Source of the DNA: CAYLLT01 sp964384465
Lineage (GTDB): Bacteria > Planctomycetota > Phycisphaerae > UBA1845 > PWPN01
Assembly (NCBI GenBank): GCA_964384465.1
Contig: CAYLLT010000004.1
Span: forward strand, 43,876-107,875
Direction: 5' to 3'
DNA: 64,000 bases
The stretch's first letter is position 1, and each line of letters starts with the position of its first letter. This document shows, in pieces, positions 7,789 to 16,565 of this stretch. The translations under genes were made by a program, and so were the position numbers. The notes beneath the pieces are model-generated. The model ran no database searches. It was not told where the DNA came from and was given only the letters and a program-made list of their open reading frames with translations.

Positions 7789-8974
7789 GGTGAACGCCTC
7801 CGCCGGCAAGTCTTTTGTACAAACGTAAACAATCGTCCACGAAGCGGCTTTCTCCGAAATGCTGTAGCGCCCGCTGCCGCCCGCTCGCGCCCATCTCCTC
7901 CGCGAGTTCTCGATCACGCAGGACTTGCAGCATCGCGGCGGCGAGGGCGTCCGCGTCGCCGGGTGGGACCAGCAGTCCGGTTCGGCCGTGCTCGACGATC
8001 TCGGTCAATCCGCCGCTGCCGCTCGCGATCACGGCGGTGCCTCGCATCATGCTCTCGGCGGCGACGAGACCGAACGGCTCGGCCCAGCGCGACGGCACGA
8101 CCTGCACCCACGCGGCGGCGAAGGCTCGCTCGATCTGCTCGCGCGGCAGGTGGCCCAGCATGGAGACGCGCGCGTTCAACTTTAACGAGGAGCAGAGCGT
8201 CTGGAGACGTTCGCGTTCGGGGCCGTCGCCGGCGATCAGGAGTTGGGCCGCGGGCAGCTCATCCGCCACTTTGGCGAACGCGCATAATAGCACATCGACG
8301 CCCTTCTCTGGAATCAGCCGGCCGGCGAAAGCTGCCGTGGGCGGTGAGGCCAGCGACGGTCGCGGCGGCCTGACCGGCACGCCATTCCAGATGACCTCCA
8401 CCGGTTCGATGCCCCCGGCGAGCAGCTCGCGTCTTGTCGCCTCGCTGTTGGCGACGATCACGTCGAAGGTGCTTCGCCACCGCCGCCACAGTTTCATCTG
8501 TACCATGAGCGGCAGCCAATCGCGCAGCGGGAGACAGCCGTTCCGATAGCACGCGGCGCCGGCACGCACCTGGCACGGCGTTCGATCGGGCAGCAATCGC
8601 GTACCCAGCGGGCAGATCGGGCGGTACCATGCGACGTGGCAAATGCAAGGGAAGTCTCTCAGCGGCAGCAGCACCAGCGGCGAGAGCTGCGTCAGGAACA
8701 TCTGGACGTGGACCACGTCGGGGCGAAATTCGGCGAGCACGCGGCGCAACTGCAAGAGTGCATCCGGATTGGCGGTCTGCACCAATGTGCGAAAACGCGA
8801 GGTGGTGCCGAAGCAGGAATAATCGGCGGTGGCTCCGTTGATGCCGAGCGTGGCTCGGCTGGCGAAGAGTCGGGCGTCGTGTCCACGGGCGCGCAGCTCG
8901 TCGCGCAAGCCGAGCATCGTCAGCTCGGCGCCGCCGGTCGGCGCGGAATAGTCGTTGAGCAGCAGGATCTTCAT
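7730..8974 (-). CDS. Glycosyltransferase family 4
   Basis: This 414-residue GT-B protein starts MKILLLNDYSAPTGGAELTM, with the acceptor-side glycine motif GGAE. The C-terminal domain has FAGRLIPEKGVDVLL, the donor-binding VVPSRWAEPFGLVAAESM (E-X7-E retaining motif) and GLLVPPGDADALAAAM. Such enzymes transfer sugars from nucleotide donors in capsule or exopolysaccharide assembly. The N-terminal half has a cysteine-rich segment (CHVAWYRPICPLG...CYRNGC) found in a subset of GT4 proteins. It lies 6 bp after the epimerase gene in the same operon. The last 40 residues overlap the next gene and may be non-essential. Confidence 0.9.
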   Translation of the reverse strand: MKILLLNDYSAPTGGAELTMLGLRDELRARGHDARLFASRATLGINGATADYSCFGTTSRFRTLVQTANPDALLQLRRVLAEFRPDVVHVQMFLTQLSPLVLLPLRDFPCICHVAWYRPICPLGTRLLPDRTPCQVRAGAACYRNGCLPLRDWLPLMVQMKLWRRWRSTFDVIVANSEATRRELLAGGIEPVEVIWNGVPVRPPRPSLASPPTAAFAGRLIPEKGVDVLLCAFAKVADELPAAQLLIAGDGPERERLQTLCSSLKLNARVSMLGHLPREQIERAFAAAWVQVVPSRWAEPFGLVAAESMMRGTAVIASGSGGLTEIVEHGRTGLLVPPGDADALAAAMLQVLRDRELAEEMGASGRQRALQHFGESRFVDDCLRLYKRLAGGGVHHDPARRARPVGRAHHAGSA

Positions 8975-8980
8975 CAGCCT

Positions 8981-9961
8981 TTATCGCAGGTAACCGTGGG
9001 CGCGGTACCACGCGAGCGTCTGCCGGATGCCGTCGCGCGGGGAAACGGCGGGCTTGTACCCCAGCTCGTTTCGCGATTTGGTCGTGTCGAAGACGTGGTG
9101 TTCGAAGAACAAGTTGTATCGCTGGGCGTAGAGCAGCTCGATGTTGAACCGCTCGAAGATGCGGCGGCACAGGTGGTGATAGGCGCGGTGGGGCCAGTCC
9201 GGTATGGAGCGAATGGGCTCGCGAATGGACATTTCGTCGGCGATCGTTTCCACCAGATACTTGACCGTGACCGGCTCTGAGCCGGTGATGATGTAAGTTT
9301 GGCCGATGATCCCCTGCGTTTCGCCGCAGCGAAGCAGTCCATCGACGATGTCGGAGATAAATCCCATGTGGCGGCGGTTTTCACCCCTGCCGATCAAACG
9401 GAATCGGCCGGTGCCTACCGCCCGGAAGAGGCCGAGCCAGTTCAGCATTCCGGGGCCGTACACGCTCGACAGTCGAGCTACGACGGCGGGAAGGCCATGG
9501 CCCCGGTGGTGGGACAACACGAGCTGTTCGGCCGCGTGTTTCGTTCTTCGGTAGTGTGAAGTGGGGCGCGGTGGATCGTCCTCGCTGATCGTGTGCCGTG
9601 GATTGCTCGCATGAATGCCCGCGCTGCCGGCGTACACGAACCGCTGCACACCGGCACGAATGGCGGCGCGGACGATGTTCTCCGTTCCGCGGACGTTGAC
9701 GGCTTCGTATTCGTGCCGGCTCGCGTTGCGGCGAGAGGTGATCGCCGCCAGGTGGTAGACGTGCGTGCAGCCGATTGTCGCGCGTTCGATCGCGGCGGCA
9801 TCGCGGATGTCACCCTGCACCAGTTCCACATCGGCTATGTTCCACTCCCCCACATTCGAAACCGGCCGGACCAGTGCTCGGACGGCGTAACCTGCCTCGC
9901 ACAGCCGCCGGACCAGATGTTGTCCAATCGCGCCGGATGCTCCCGTCACGAGCGCCTTCAT
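8981..9961 (-). CDS. NAD-dependent epimerase/dehydratase (extended SDR)
   Basis: The 326 residues show the Rossmann motif TGASGAIGQHL (7-17), the family DVELVQGDIRD segment and the catalytic YRRTK (YXXXK). These enzymes remodel nucleotide sugars. The start ATG overlaps the stop of the upstream phosphatase-superfamily gene by 4 bp, so the genes are coupled. A second SDR of the same length is at 27321-28301 in the other glycan cluster. The sugar substrate is not determinable. Confidence 0.88.
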   Translation of the reverse strand: MKALVTGASGAIGQHLVRRLCEAGYAVRALVRPVSNVGEWNIADVELVQGDIRDAAAIERATIGCTHVYHLAAITSRRNASRHEYEAVNVRGTENIVRAAIRAGVQRFVYAGSAGIHASNPRHTISEDDPPRPTSHYRRTKHAAEQLVLSHHRGHGLPAVVARLSSVYGPGMLNWLGLFRAVGTGRFRLIGRGENRRHMGFISDIVDGLLRCGETQGIIGQTYIITGSEPVTVKYLVETIADEMSIREPIRSIPDWPHRAYHHLCRRIFERFNIELLYAQRYNLFFEHHVFDTTKSRNELGYKPAVSPRDGIRQTLAWYRAHGYLR

Positions 9962-11613
9962 ACGGTGGTCGCGCCTGCCGCGCTTCGCTCGCGGGTCGCT
10001 CCCGAGGGTCCGGCGTAGCGAGGCTCGTGCCGCCGTTTGAAATCACCGTCGATCAACTCCAGCAGCACGCGGCCGTCCATGTCGCCAGGGATGGGCTGGC
10101 CCAGGAGATAGAGAATCGTCGGCGCGAAATCGATGGCTTCGGCGCCGCTGATGCCGGCACGCGTGTTGATATGCGGGCCGCCGGCGATGAGGAAACCTTC
10201 GGATGAGTGCTGCGTCCTTCGCAGGACGTGGGTGGTATCCGTAATCACGCCGAATTTCGGGTGACTGAGCTGCTCGATCGGCGCGCCCTCGGCCCATTGG
10301 ACGACGAGGTCCGGCAGTTCGAGCAGGTTCGGGCCCTGGTACATATCGCTCGTGCGGATGACCTTGGTCACCGCCGGCTTGCCGGTGCGCGGGTTGATCA
10401 ACCCTTTCAGCTCGCGACAGAGATCGTCGCAGACCTGCTCGTATTCCGCACCTGGATTGACGATGCCCATCGGCTCGCGGTCTTTGAGGTTCACGCTGAG
10501 GAAGGCCTGGAAATGATCGCTGGGCAGGAAGACGGCCTTCGTCTTCGTCCAATCGACATGGTTGCTGAAGGCGTGCGAATACACCTGGTCGTGCGTCGAG
10601 TCCGGCACGAGGTGCGTGTTGATGAACGCGCGGACGGATGCGGGAATGAGGCCGCGCAGACCGCGCGTCCACTGGAGGATTTTGGCGATGCCCTGCGGCG
10701 GCGCGGGCTTCGCGGGAGCGGCGGAGAAACCCAGCTTTTCCAGTACTGTCGGCATGAGGTGGTTGGCCGAATAGTTCGTGGCGAAGCCGTGGACCGACAC
10801 GACGAAGAACGTGGTGTTATCCGAGAGCTGTTGGAATACGCTGGCCACGGCGGCATCGAGCCGGGCATGCAGGTCCGGCAGCATCTCGGCCAGATCGGCG
10901 GGCGCGGCCGGCTGATGGGCCCAGTGCGATTTCTCGAAATGGTGATAGAACTGATGACCCGCATAGTGCACTTCGGAGAAGACCGAGATGAACAGGTCCC
11001 AGTCCTCGCGCTGGAGCAGATCCAATGTGACGCGGCATTTGCTGTCGATGTTGGAGCACATGGTGCGATAGAGCCGCCGCTCCTGTCGGACGGAACGGGG
11101 CACGACGACTTCATCGGGATGAGGGTAACGGCCGTAGCGGCGGATCACCTCGCCGAGATAGTCCGGCGGTATCGACGCAGGCGATTTCAGGAGCGGGTAG
11201 TGCTCGCCCCACGCACTGAGTTGTACGCCGTCCACTCCCTCAATGGGGAAGGTCTTGGGCACGTCGATTGCGGCAACTTTTTTGCCGGAGCCCCGCAGCC
11301 GCGACCAGAACGGCAGATAGCGGCAGTGGTGCGCGTCGATGCGCTCGATGCTGGTGGTGCCCCGCTTCATCTGGAGATAGTTGTAGAACGCATGCTTGGC
11401 CGGCGTGACGCCCGCGTTGAGCGACGGCCACGGCGAATCGGAGAACATCCCTCTGGTGGAGATCAGCCGGCCGAAGGTGTTGGATTTCATGAGCGACGTC
11501 AGGAAAGGCATGCGGCCTTCCGACGAGAATCGAAGCATCAGATCGACGTCGCAGGCGTCGAGGCCGATGATCACGATTTTCGCCGCATCGCGGTCGTTGT
11601 TCTGGTGGGTCAT
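9958..11613 (-). CDS. Alkaline phosphatase superfamily hydrolase (type I phosphodiesterase / nucleotide pyrophosphatase-like)
   Basis: The 551-residue protein starts with KIVIIGLDACDVDLMLRFSSEGRMPFLTSLM, the metal-binding Asp and opening helix of the superfamily. Later VVSVHGFATNYSANHLMP and the RRTQHSSEGFLIAGGPHI segment supply further metal ligands, with typical ending APTILYLLGQPIPGDMDGR. There is no signal peptide, so a cytoplasmic location is likely. In a glycan operon it may remove or transfer a phosphate-linked group such as phosphoglycerol or phosphoethanolamine; that role is inference. It overlaps both neighbours by 4 bp. Confidence 0.85.
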   Translation of the reverse strand: MTHQNNDRDAAKIVIIGLDACDVDLMLRFSSEGRMPFLTSLMKSNTFGRLISTRGMFSDSPWPSLNAGVTPAKHAFYNYLQMKRGTTSIERIDAHHCRYLPFWSRLRGSGKKVAAIDVPKTFPIEGVDGVQLSAWGEHYPLLKSPASIPPDYLGEVIRRYGRYPHPDEVVVPRSVRQERRLYRTMCSNIDSKCRVTLDLLQREDWDLFISVFSEVHYAGHQFYHHFEKSHWAHQPAAPADLAEMLPDLHARLDAAVASVFQQLSDNTTFFVVSVHGFATNYSANHLMPTVLEKLGFSAAPAKPAPPQGIAKILQWTRGLRGLIPASVRAFINTHLVPDSTHDQVYSHAFSNHVDWTKTKAVFLPSDHFQAFLSVNLKDREPMGIVNPGAEYEQVCDDLCRELKGLINPRTGKPAVTKVIRTSDMYQGPNLLELPDLVVQWAEGAPIEQLSHPKFGVITDTTHVLRRTQHSSEGFLIAGGPHINTRAGISGAEAIDFAPTILYLLGQPIPGDMDGRVLLELIDGDFKRRHEPRYAGPSGATRERSAAGATTV

Positions 11614-12701
11614 GTGTTTGAAGTTTCCTTGATTGATGGCTCAGAGATCATCGCCGACTCGGGTTCAGCGGGGCAGACCGCGCGGCCTGTGCGGGCGGAC
11701 TCTTCGGCGGCTTCGATCAACGCCAGGCTTCGATAGCCGTCCAGCAAGTCCGGGCTCGGCGGCCGGTTCGTCCGCACAGCTTCGACGAAGTGCGTCAGTG
11801 CCGCGCGATAAGACGGCTCGTATCCGGGCGATCGCAGTTTTCTCAGCGCGTGACCGCAGGTGAATGCCACAGACAGGCCCTGCCGCAGCCGCCGCCAGCG
11901 ATCGCCGCGGCGATGCGGCGCGGTGTACTCCACATTCCACGAGTGATACCGATCGACGGACAACTTGCCTGACCGGCCGTAGACTTCGAATCGGTCTTCT
12001 TCGACGCTGCATAACGAAAAGAAAGATTCAATCGTCAATCCGTCGGCGAGTTGGACCCGCAGTGTGGCCGTATCGTCTTCGCTTTGCAACGAGCGGACTG
12101 TCGCGCTGACTTCGCGCACATCCTGCCCCCATAAAAATCGGAACAGGTCGGCATGATGCGAGGCCAGATCGAGCAACACGCCTCCGCCGCCGGCGCGGGT
12201 CCGCTTCCATTCCGGCAACTGTGCCGCGGACGTGGAGAACACCGAGCGCGCGCCGACCAGCTCGCCGATTCGGCCGGACTGCAACTGACGCCGCAGCTCG
12301 GCATGGAGCGGGTTGAATCGATAATTGAACCCGATCATTCCCGCCACGCCGGCGCTGCGCCACGCGGTCAGCACGCGCCGGCCCTCGGCGGTATTCATCG
12401 CCAGCGGCTTTTCGAGATACACCTGTTTGCCGCGGCTCATCGCCGCGATGGCCGTCTCGGCATGAAGCGCGTTCGGCACGGCGATCAGCACCGCGTGGAC
12501 TTCCGCCTTTTCGACAAGTTCGCTACCGTCGCGATGAGTGTCGGCGCGAGGCGCCAATCGCCGGGCGTCATCCAGCCGCCGCGGGTCCGATTCCGCCAGC
12601 GCGACCACTTGAACGCCCGGCAACCGCGTCAGGATCGGCAGGTGCACGCCTTGCACGATCCGTCCGCAACCGATGATGCCCATTCTGACATCGGTCATCA
12701 C
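11610..12701 (-). CDS. Gfo/Idh/MocA family oxidoreductase
   Basis: The 363-residue protein has the NAD(P)-binding start MGIIGCGRIVQGVHLPIL, then the hallmark VYLEKPLAMN (EKP, near residue 95) and the substrate-domain stretch GFNYRFNPLHAELRR, with HHADLFRFL carrying the usual catalytic His. Family members oxidise or reduce sugars, often nucleotide-linked. It is coupled to both neighbours by 4-bp overlaps, which ties it to sugar-precursor synthesis for this operon. Confidence 0.9.
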   Translation of the reverse strand: MMTDVRMGIIGCGRIVQGVHLPILTRLPGVQVVALAESDPRRLDDARRLAPRADTHRDGSELVEKAEVHAVLIAVPNALHAETAIAAMSRGKQVYLEKPLAMNTAEGRRVLTAWRSAGVAGMIGFNYRFNPLHAELRRQLQSGRIGELVGARSVFSTSAAQLPEWKRTRAGGGGVLLDLASHHADLFRFLWGQDVREVSATVRSLQSEDDTATLRVQLADGLTIESFFSLCSVEEDRFEVYGRSGKLSVDRYHSWNVEYTAPHRRGDRWRRLRQGLSVAFTCGHALRKLRSPGYEPSYRAALTHFVEAVRTNRPPSPDLLDGYRSLALIEAAEESARTGRAVCPAEPESAMISEPSIKETSNT

Positions 12702-14386
12702 TTCGGCGGCTCTCGCGTGGGTCCGGATGACGACATCGCGGGTGCTTCCGCAAGCCGCCTTAATTTCTCGGAGGGGTCAACAATCTCCATGTCTCTGTTC
12801 GTCGCCTGCTTGAGGTTTTCCAGAAGTTGCCGTGAAGGGTTCAGGGCGAACACCTCACCCGCCGCGGAGAAGTTGTCGGGCAGTTCCGAGCCGTCCAGCA
12901 GCAGGATTCGCACGTCAGGATGCAGCCGGTGAGATAGCGCCAGCACCTGTCCCAGGTTCATCGGCGGCACCGCGCTACAGATCAACAACGGCTGCTGCTG
13001 CCGGTTGATCTGCCGGGCGATTTCGTGGGTGTCGTACCAGGCGATGCCTTTGTTCCACCACGTGTCCGCCTGAAGGAAGGCGACGCACGACACCGCTCCG
13101 CCCATCATCAGGAACGCCGCTGTGCCTCGCGCGATACGTCGCCGCAGAGGTCGCGCGGACATCAGGCCCCTTGCCAGGAGCCACGCAACCGAAACCTCGA
13201 TCATCAGATAACATGGGGTCCAGTATCGAGCCACACCCGATCGCCGTCCGCCGAAAATCAGATCCGGCAACATCAGCGGCAGGACCGATGCCGCCATGAC
13301 CGCCAGCACCAGTACATATACTCTTCTCCCGATCGTGCGACAGAGGTGATAAACGGCGACGGCGATGAGAAGGATCAGCGGTATGGGCACAATGTATTTG
13401 AACGCGAACTTCTGCGTGATCGTCGGGTCCACAAATACAGTGCTGAGCCCCTTCACCCATGCCCGGCCAAGCTCTATCAGGCCATGATCGACCCGTGCCC
13501 AGGAAGTCTGGTCGCGTATCAGCCGGTACTTGATGAGCATCACAATGACCCACGGCACGAACGCAATCGATGCAATCGCGATGCAGCGCAAATATGCCAT
13601 CAGGGGCCGCGGAGCTCCCAGCCGTGTCGCCGAGCGGTTTCCGTGCGTGACGACGGCCAGGTAAATGCCGTGAGCCAGCATCACCAGCACGAAGAACAGG
13701 TGCGTGTACAACCCGGCGGCCAGGATGGCCGCGTACAGCCACCAGGAAGCGCGTGTCTGAAGCCGTATCGCGCGAAGGAGTACCGCGGTGGACAGCAACG
13801 TTATGACCGTCCACAGGGCATATGACCGCGCTTCCTGGGCGTACATCAGGTGAAACGGCGAGAGGGCCAGGAGCGCGACACCGAGCCATGCCGCCACCGC
13901 CGACTCGAACATTTCCATGCACAACCAGTAAACACAGGGAAAAGACAGCAGACTGATGGCCGCACTCGCACTGCGTACCGCCGCCGGGGAATCGCCGAAC
14001 ACTGCGGCCCATACACGGGCCAGTTCGTAGTAGAGAGGAACCTGGTGCGTATCGCCGGTGGCGAGCGACATCGCCGTTGCGAGGAGACCGCGATCGGCGC
14101 TGATCTGCTGGTATTTCAATACATCGCCCACCGTGTGCAGGCGATCGTCGAAGGCGTCGCGAAGATCATCGGCCCGATAACCCGAGATGCTTAAGGACGT
14201 GAAGGCCTCGTCGTGCCAGTACGGCCTGCGATCGAGATTCACGAACCGCCCCGCGGCGGACAGGAGTGCCAGCAGCAGCGCAGTGCTCACCAGCCATGCC
14301 GGGGCGGGCGTCACCGGGAACGAGCCACGCTCGGCGATGCCTGCCTGAACTCCGTCCCCGTCAACCGCGCGCGTGGTTTGTCGCAA
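12698..14386 (-). CDS. Membrane glycosyltransferase, GT39/ArnT-like
   Basis: An integral membrane protein of about 562 residues with around ten predicted helices. The first periplasmic loop contains RPYWHDEAFTSLSISGYRADDL; the D-E pair after the first helix is the catalytic motif of GT39/ArnT/PMT-type GT-C enzymes that use polyprenyl-phosphate sugars. A further match is YAQEARSYALWTV, the second-loop signature. I place the start at TTG 14386 because AGGGG lies 8 bases before it; a TTG at 14458 is also open but without a better site. It is the first gene of the operon running to 5880. Confidence 0.82.
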   Translation of the reverse strand: MRQTTRAVDGDGVQAGIAERGSFPVTPAPAWLVSTALLLALLSAAGRFVNLDRRPYWHDEAFTSLSISGYRADDLRDAFDDRLHTVGDVLKYQQISADRGLLATAMSLATGDTHQVPLYYELARVWAAVFGDSPAAVRSASAAISLLSFPCVYWLCMEMFESAVAAWLGVALLALSPFHLMYAQEARSYALWTVITLLSTAVLLRAIRLQTRASWWLYAAILAAGLYTHLFFVLVMLAHGIYLAVVTHGNRSATRLGAPRPLMAYLRCIAIASIAFVPWVIVMLIKYRLIRDQTSWARVDHGLIELGRAWVKGLSTVFVDPTITQKFAFKYIVPIPLILLIAVAVYHLCRTIGRRVYVLVLAVMAASVLPLMLPDLIFGGRRSGVARYWTPCYLMIEVSVAWLLARGLMSARPLRRRIARGTAAFLMMGGAVSCVAFLQADTWWNKGIAWYDTHEIARQINRQQQPLLICSAVPPMNLGQVLALSHRLHPDVRILLLDGSELPDNFSAAGEVFALNPSRQLLENLKQATNRDMEIVDPSEKLRRLAEAPAMSSSGPTREPPK

Positions 14387-14698
14387 TTGATTGCCCCTAA
14401 AAGAGTTGTGGGTCTTCAGCCTTTCACCGGCAAACGAGGCCCCTTGCCAGACCCGCAAGTAGACCGGCCCGAAACGTATTGTAATCAGTTATCGGCCGTT
14501 GTCGGGTTATGTTGGGATATGTCTCCAATCGACCGCGCCGGGACGCCTGTTGACCTCGATGTGAGCCTAAAAGTGACCGCCAGTCCGGCGCGCGAAAACA
14601 ATACTGATCCCGGGTTTTATAATCAGCTCGGTCCGATGAAATCAAGCCGTGGAGGTCGTCGAGCTGTCCAGGGGGTTGTGCCCGATCTGCCAAGACGG

Positions 14699-16477
14699 TC
14701 ATTCGTTTGGTTCTTTCGATGTGTTGCTCTCCGCGTGAACGATTGTTCCATCCGCGATGGCCTGGAAGAATTTTGGGGACCAGTCGCCGAAGCGCGGGCC
14801 GGCCTGCTTTCGGACCTGCACGACAATCAATCCCTCTTGAAGATCGACCCGCAGGATGCACGAGAAGAGCGAGCCGTGCCCCACCGTCAGCGGGCTGAAG
14901 ATCAAATCCTCCGGACGGGTGGAGCCGGCGGGCGATCCGGGTTTGAAATCCTTCATCCAGTGCATGCCGATGCCCTCTTCCTCGGTCACGCCCGGATACC
15001 GGCGGCCCAGCGGCTCCGGCAGCAGCTTCGCGAACGTCTTCGGTGAGATGAATTCCAGATCGCCGTAGCTGCCGCGATTGGCCATCCACTGGGCCAGCGC
15101 GCCCAGCTCGCGGGCGGTGACCTGCGCGCCGGAGCTGGCGTTAACCATGGGGATGTCGCCGAGGCCGAGCGGCTCGAAGAGATGATCGCGGTAGAGGTGA
15201 AGGGCGCTTTTGCCGGTGACGATCTCCATTGCTTCTCCTGCAAGATCGAAACCCATGCCGGTGTAGTTGTAGGCCTTGCCCGGCTCGTTCGCGTCGATGC
15301 CGTTCAGGACGATGTTATCGAGGTAGGCGTTGCGCACGCCGCCCCAGTCGCCGTGGCCGGACAGGCCGCTCATGTGCGTCAGACACTGGCGGAAGGTCGG
15401 AACGTGCGGACTGTGTTTCGGATAATCCGGGAACACGGATGCGAGCGAATCGTCCAATCCGATCAGGCCCTGGTCGATGAACTGGCTGAAGAGGATCGCG
15501 GTGACGGTCTTGGTGATGGAGGCGAGATCGCAGCGGTAATCCAGGCCGATCATGCGAAGCTGGCTCTTGTCGCGGCCGAAGGCTTCGTGCGTGATGATGA
15601 CGCCGTGACGCGCGACCAGCGTGACGAATGGTTCGCCCGAGTCCTCGGCCCACGCTTTGCACACGGCGTCGATCTTCGCTTTGGCGTCGGGATGCACGCC
15701 GGCTTCGTCCGGGGGACCTTCATGCAGCGTCGGGGCGGGCGTTGAACGCTTGCGCGGCGGTTTGAGCGGGCGGACCTTCGCGTCGAGGCCGAGAACTTTC
15801 AGCTTGAGCGCCAGATGGTAGTCGTCGTTGAGGACGGCTGCGGATTCGATGGTGAGCGGCGGGCGGCCGAGCGGCTTCGTATCGGAGAGACCGGAAAGGA
15901 AGATCGCGACAGCTTCACTATCGTTGAAGCTTCGGAAGAACAGGTCTTTCGAGGTTCGGGTGATTTCGTCCTGATGCTCGCGCCAGACCTCCGTGGTGAT
16001 CGGACCCGGCAGTGGGTCAAGCGTGATACAGGAATCCGGCGGGAAATAAAAGAGAAACATCGGCGGCCGGCAATAGAAAGTCATCGCGCGGCGAAGCGGA
16101 GTACCATTCGGTGCCGTCGCCTCGATGTAAGCACCCCATCGGCCCGGCTTGGCCGGCGTGGCGACCTCGTTCAGCTCGGAATCAAACCAGCGGACGCGCA
16201 GCTTCCCGTCGGATCCGAGGCGGCGGACCTCATCGACATCGCGCCAGACAATCCGCGGCGGATCGTTCGGGTTGAAAATGAAAGTGAAGGGTTTGGCGGT
16301 GATCAACTCCTGCGATTGAAAGCGGCGGCGTTCGTCCTTGAAGCGGTCAAGCGCATTCTTTGCATCCTCCGACGCCTGTGCCGGCTGCGTTGAAGGAGGT
16401 CCGTCGTGACGGAGAGCGGATGAGCAAGCCGGAAGGCCCGCGATAAGAAATGCGGTCAGGAGCTTGTACTTTTGCAA
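14699..16477 (-). CDS. Exported serine hydrolase, beta-lactamase class C / esterase family
   Basis: The chosen TTG start (16477) follows GGGGA by 6 bases and gives 592 residues beginning with a secretion signal that ends in a lipobox-like LPAC, so a lipoprotein is plausible. The second half is a beta-lactamase fold: SITK (S-X-X-K nucleophile and base), the YNYTGMGFDLAGE region corresponding to Y-X-N, and GHGSLFS near the end as the third motif. The first 270 residues form a separate domain of unknown kind. Family members cleave D-amino-acid peptides or esters. It is divergent from the gene at 16566, sharing an 88-bp upstream region. Confidence 0.82.
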   Translation of the reverse strand: MQKYKLLTAFLIAGLPACSSALRHDGPPSTQPAQASEDAKNALDRFKDERRRFQSQELITAKPFTFIFNPNDPPRIVWRDVDEVRRLGSDGKLRVRWFDSELNEVATPAKPGRWGAYIEATAPNGTPLRRAMTFYCRPPMFLFYFPPDSCITLDPLPGPITTEVWREHQDEITRTSKDLFFRSFNDSEAVAIFLSGLSDTKPLGRPPLTIESAAVLNDDYHLALKLKVLGLDAKVRPLKPPRKRSTPAPTLHEGPPDEAGVHPDAKAKIDAVCKAWAEDSGEPFVTLVARHGVIITHEAFGRDKSQLRMIGLDYRCDLASITKTVTAILFSQFIDQGLIGLDDSLASVFPDYPKHSPHVPTFRQCLTHMSGLSGHGDWGGVRNAYLDNIVLNGIDANEPGKAYNYTGMGFDLAGEAMEIVTGKSALHLYRDHLFEPLGLGDIPMVNASSGAQVTARELGALAQWMANRGSYGDLEFISPKTFAKLLPEPLGRRYPGVTEEEGIGMHWMKDFKPGSPAGSTRPEDLIFSPLTVGHGSLFSCILRVDLQEGLIVVQVRKQAGPRFGDWSPKFFQAIADGTIVHAESNTSKEPNE

Positions 16478-16565
16478 TAGCGGTCCCCTATCAGTGAGCT
16501 TTACTCTACAGGATACACGCGGGAAGATACCGCGTGGAGACTGGGGCTGTTTTGAGGGAACAAAC

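Noticed and set aside
10207..11736. 509-codon plus-strand open frame
   Set aside because: Shadow of the phosphatase-superfamily gene.
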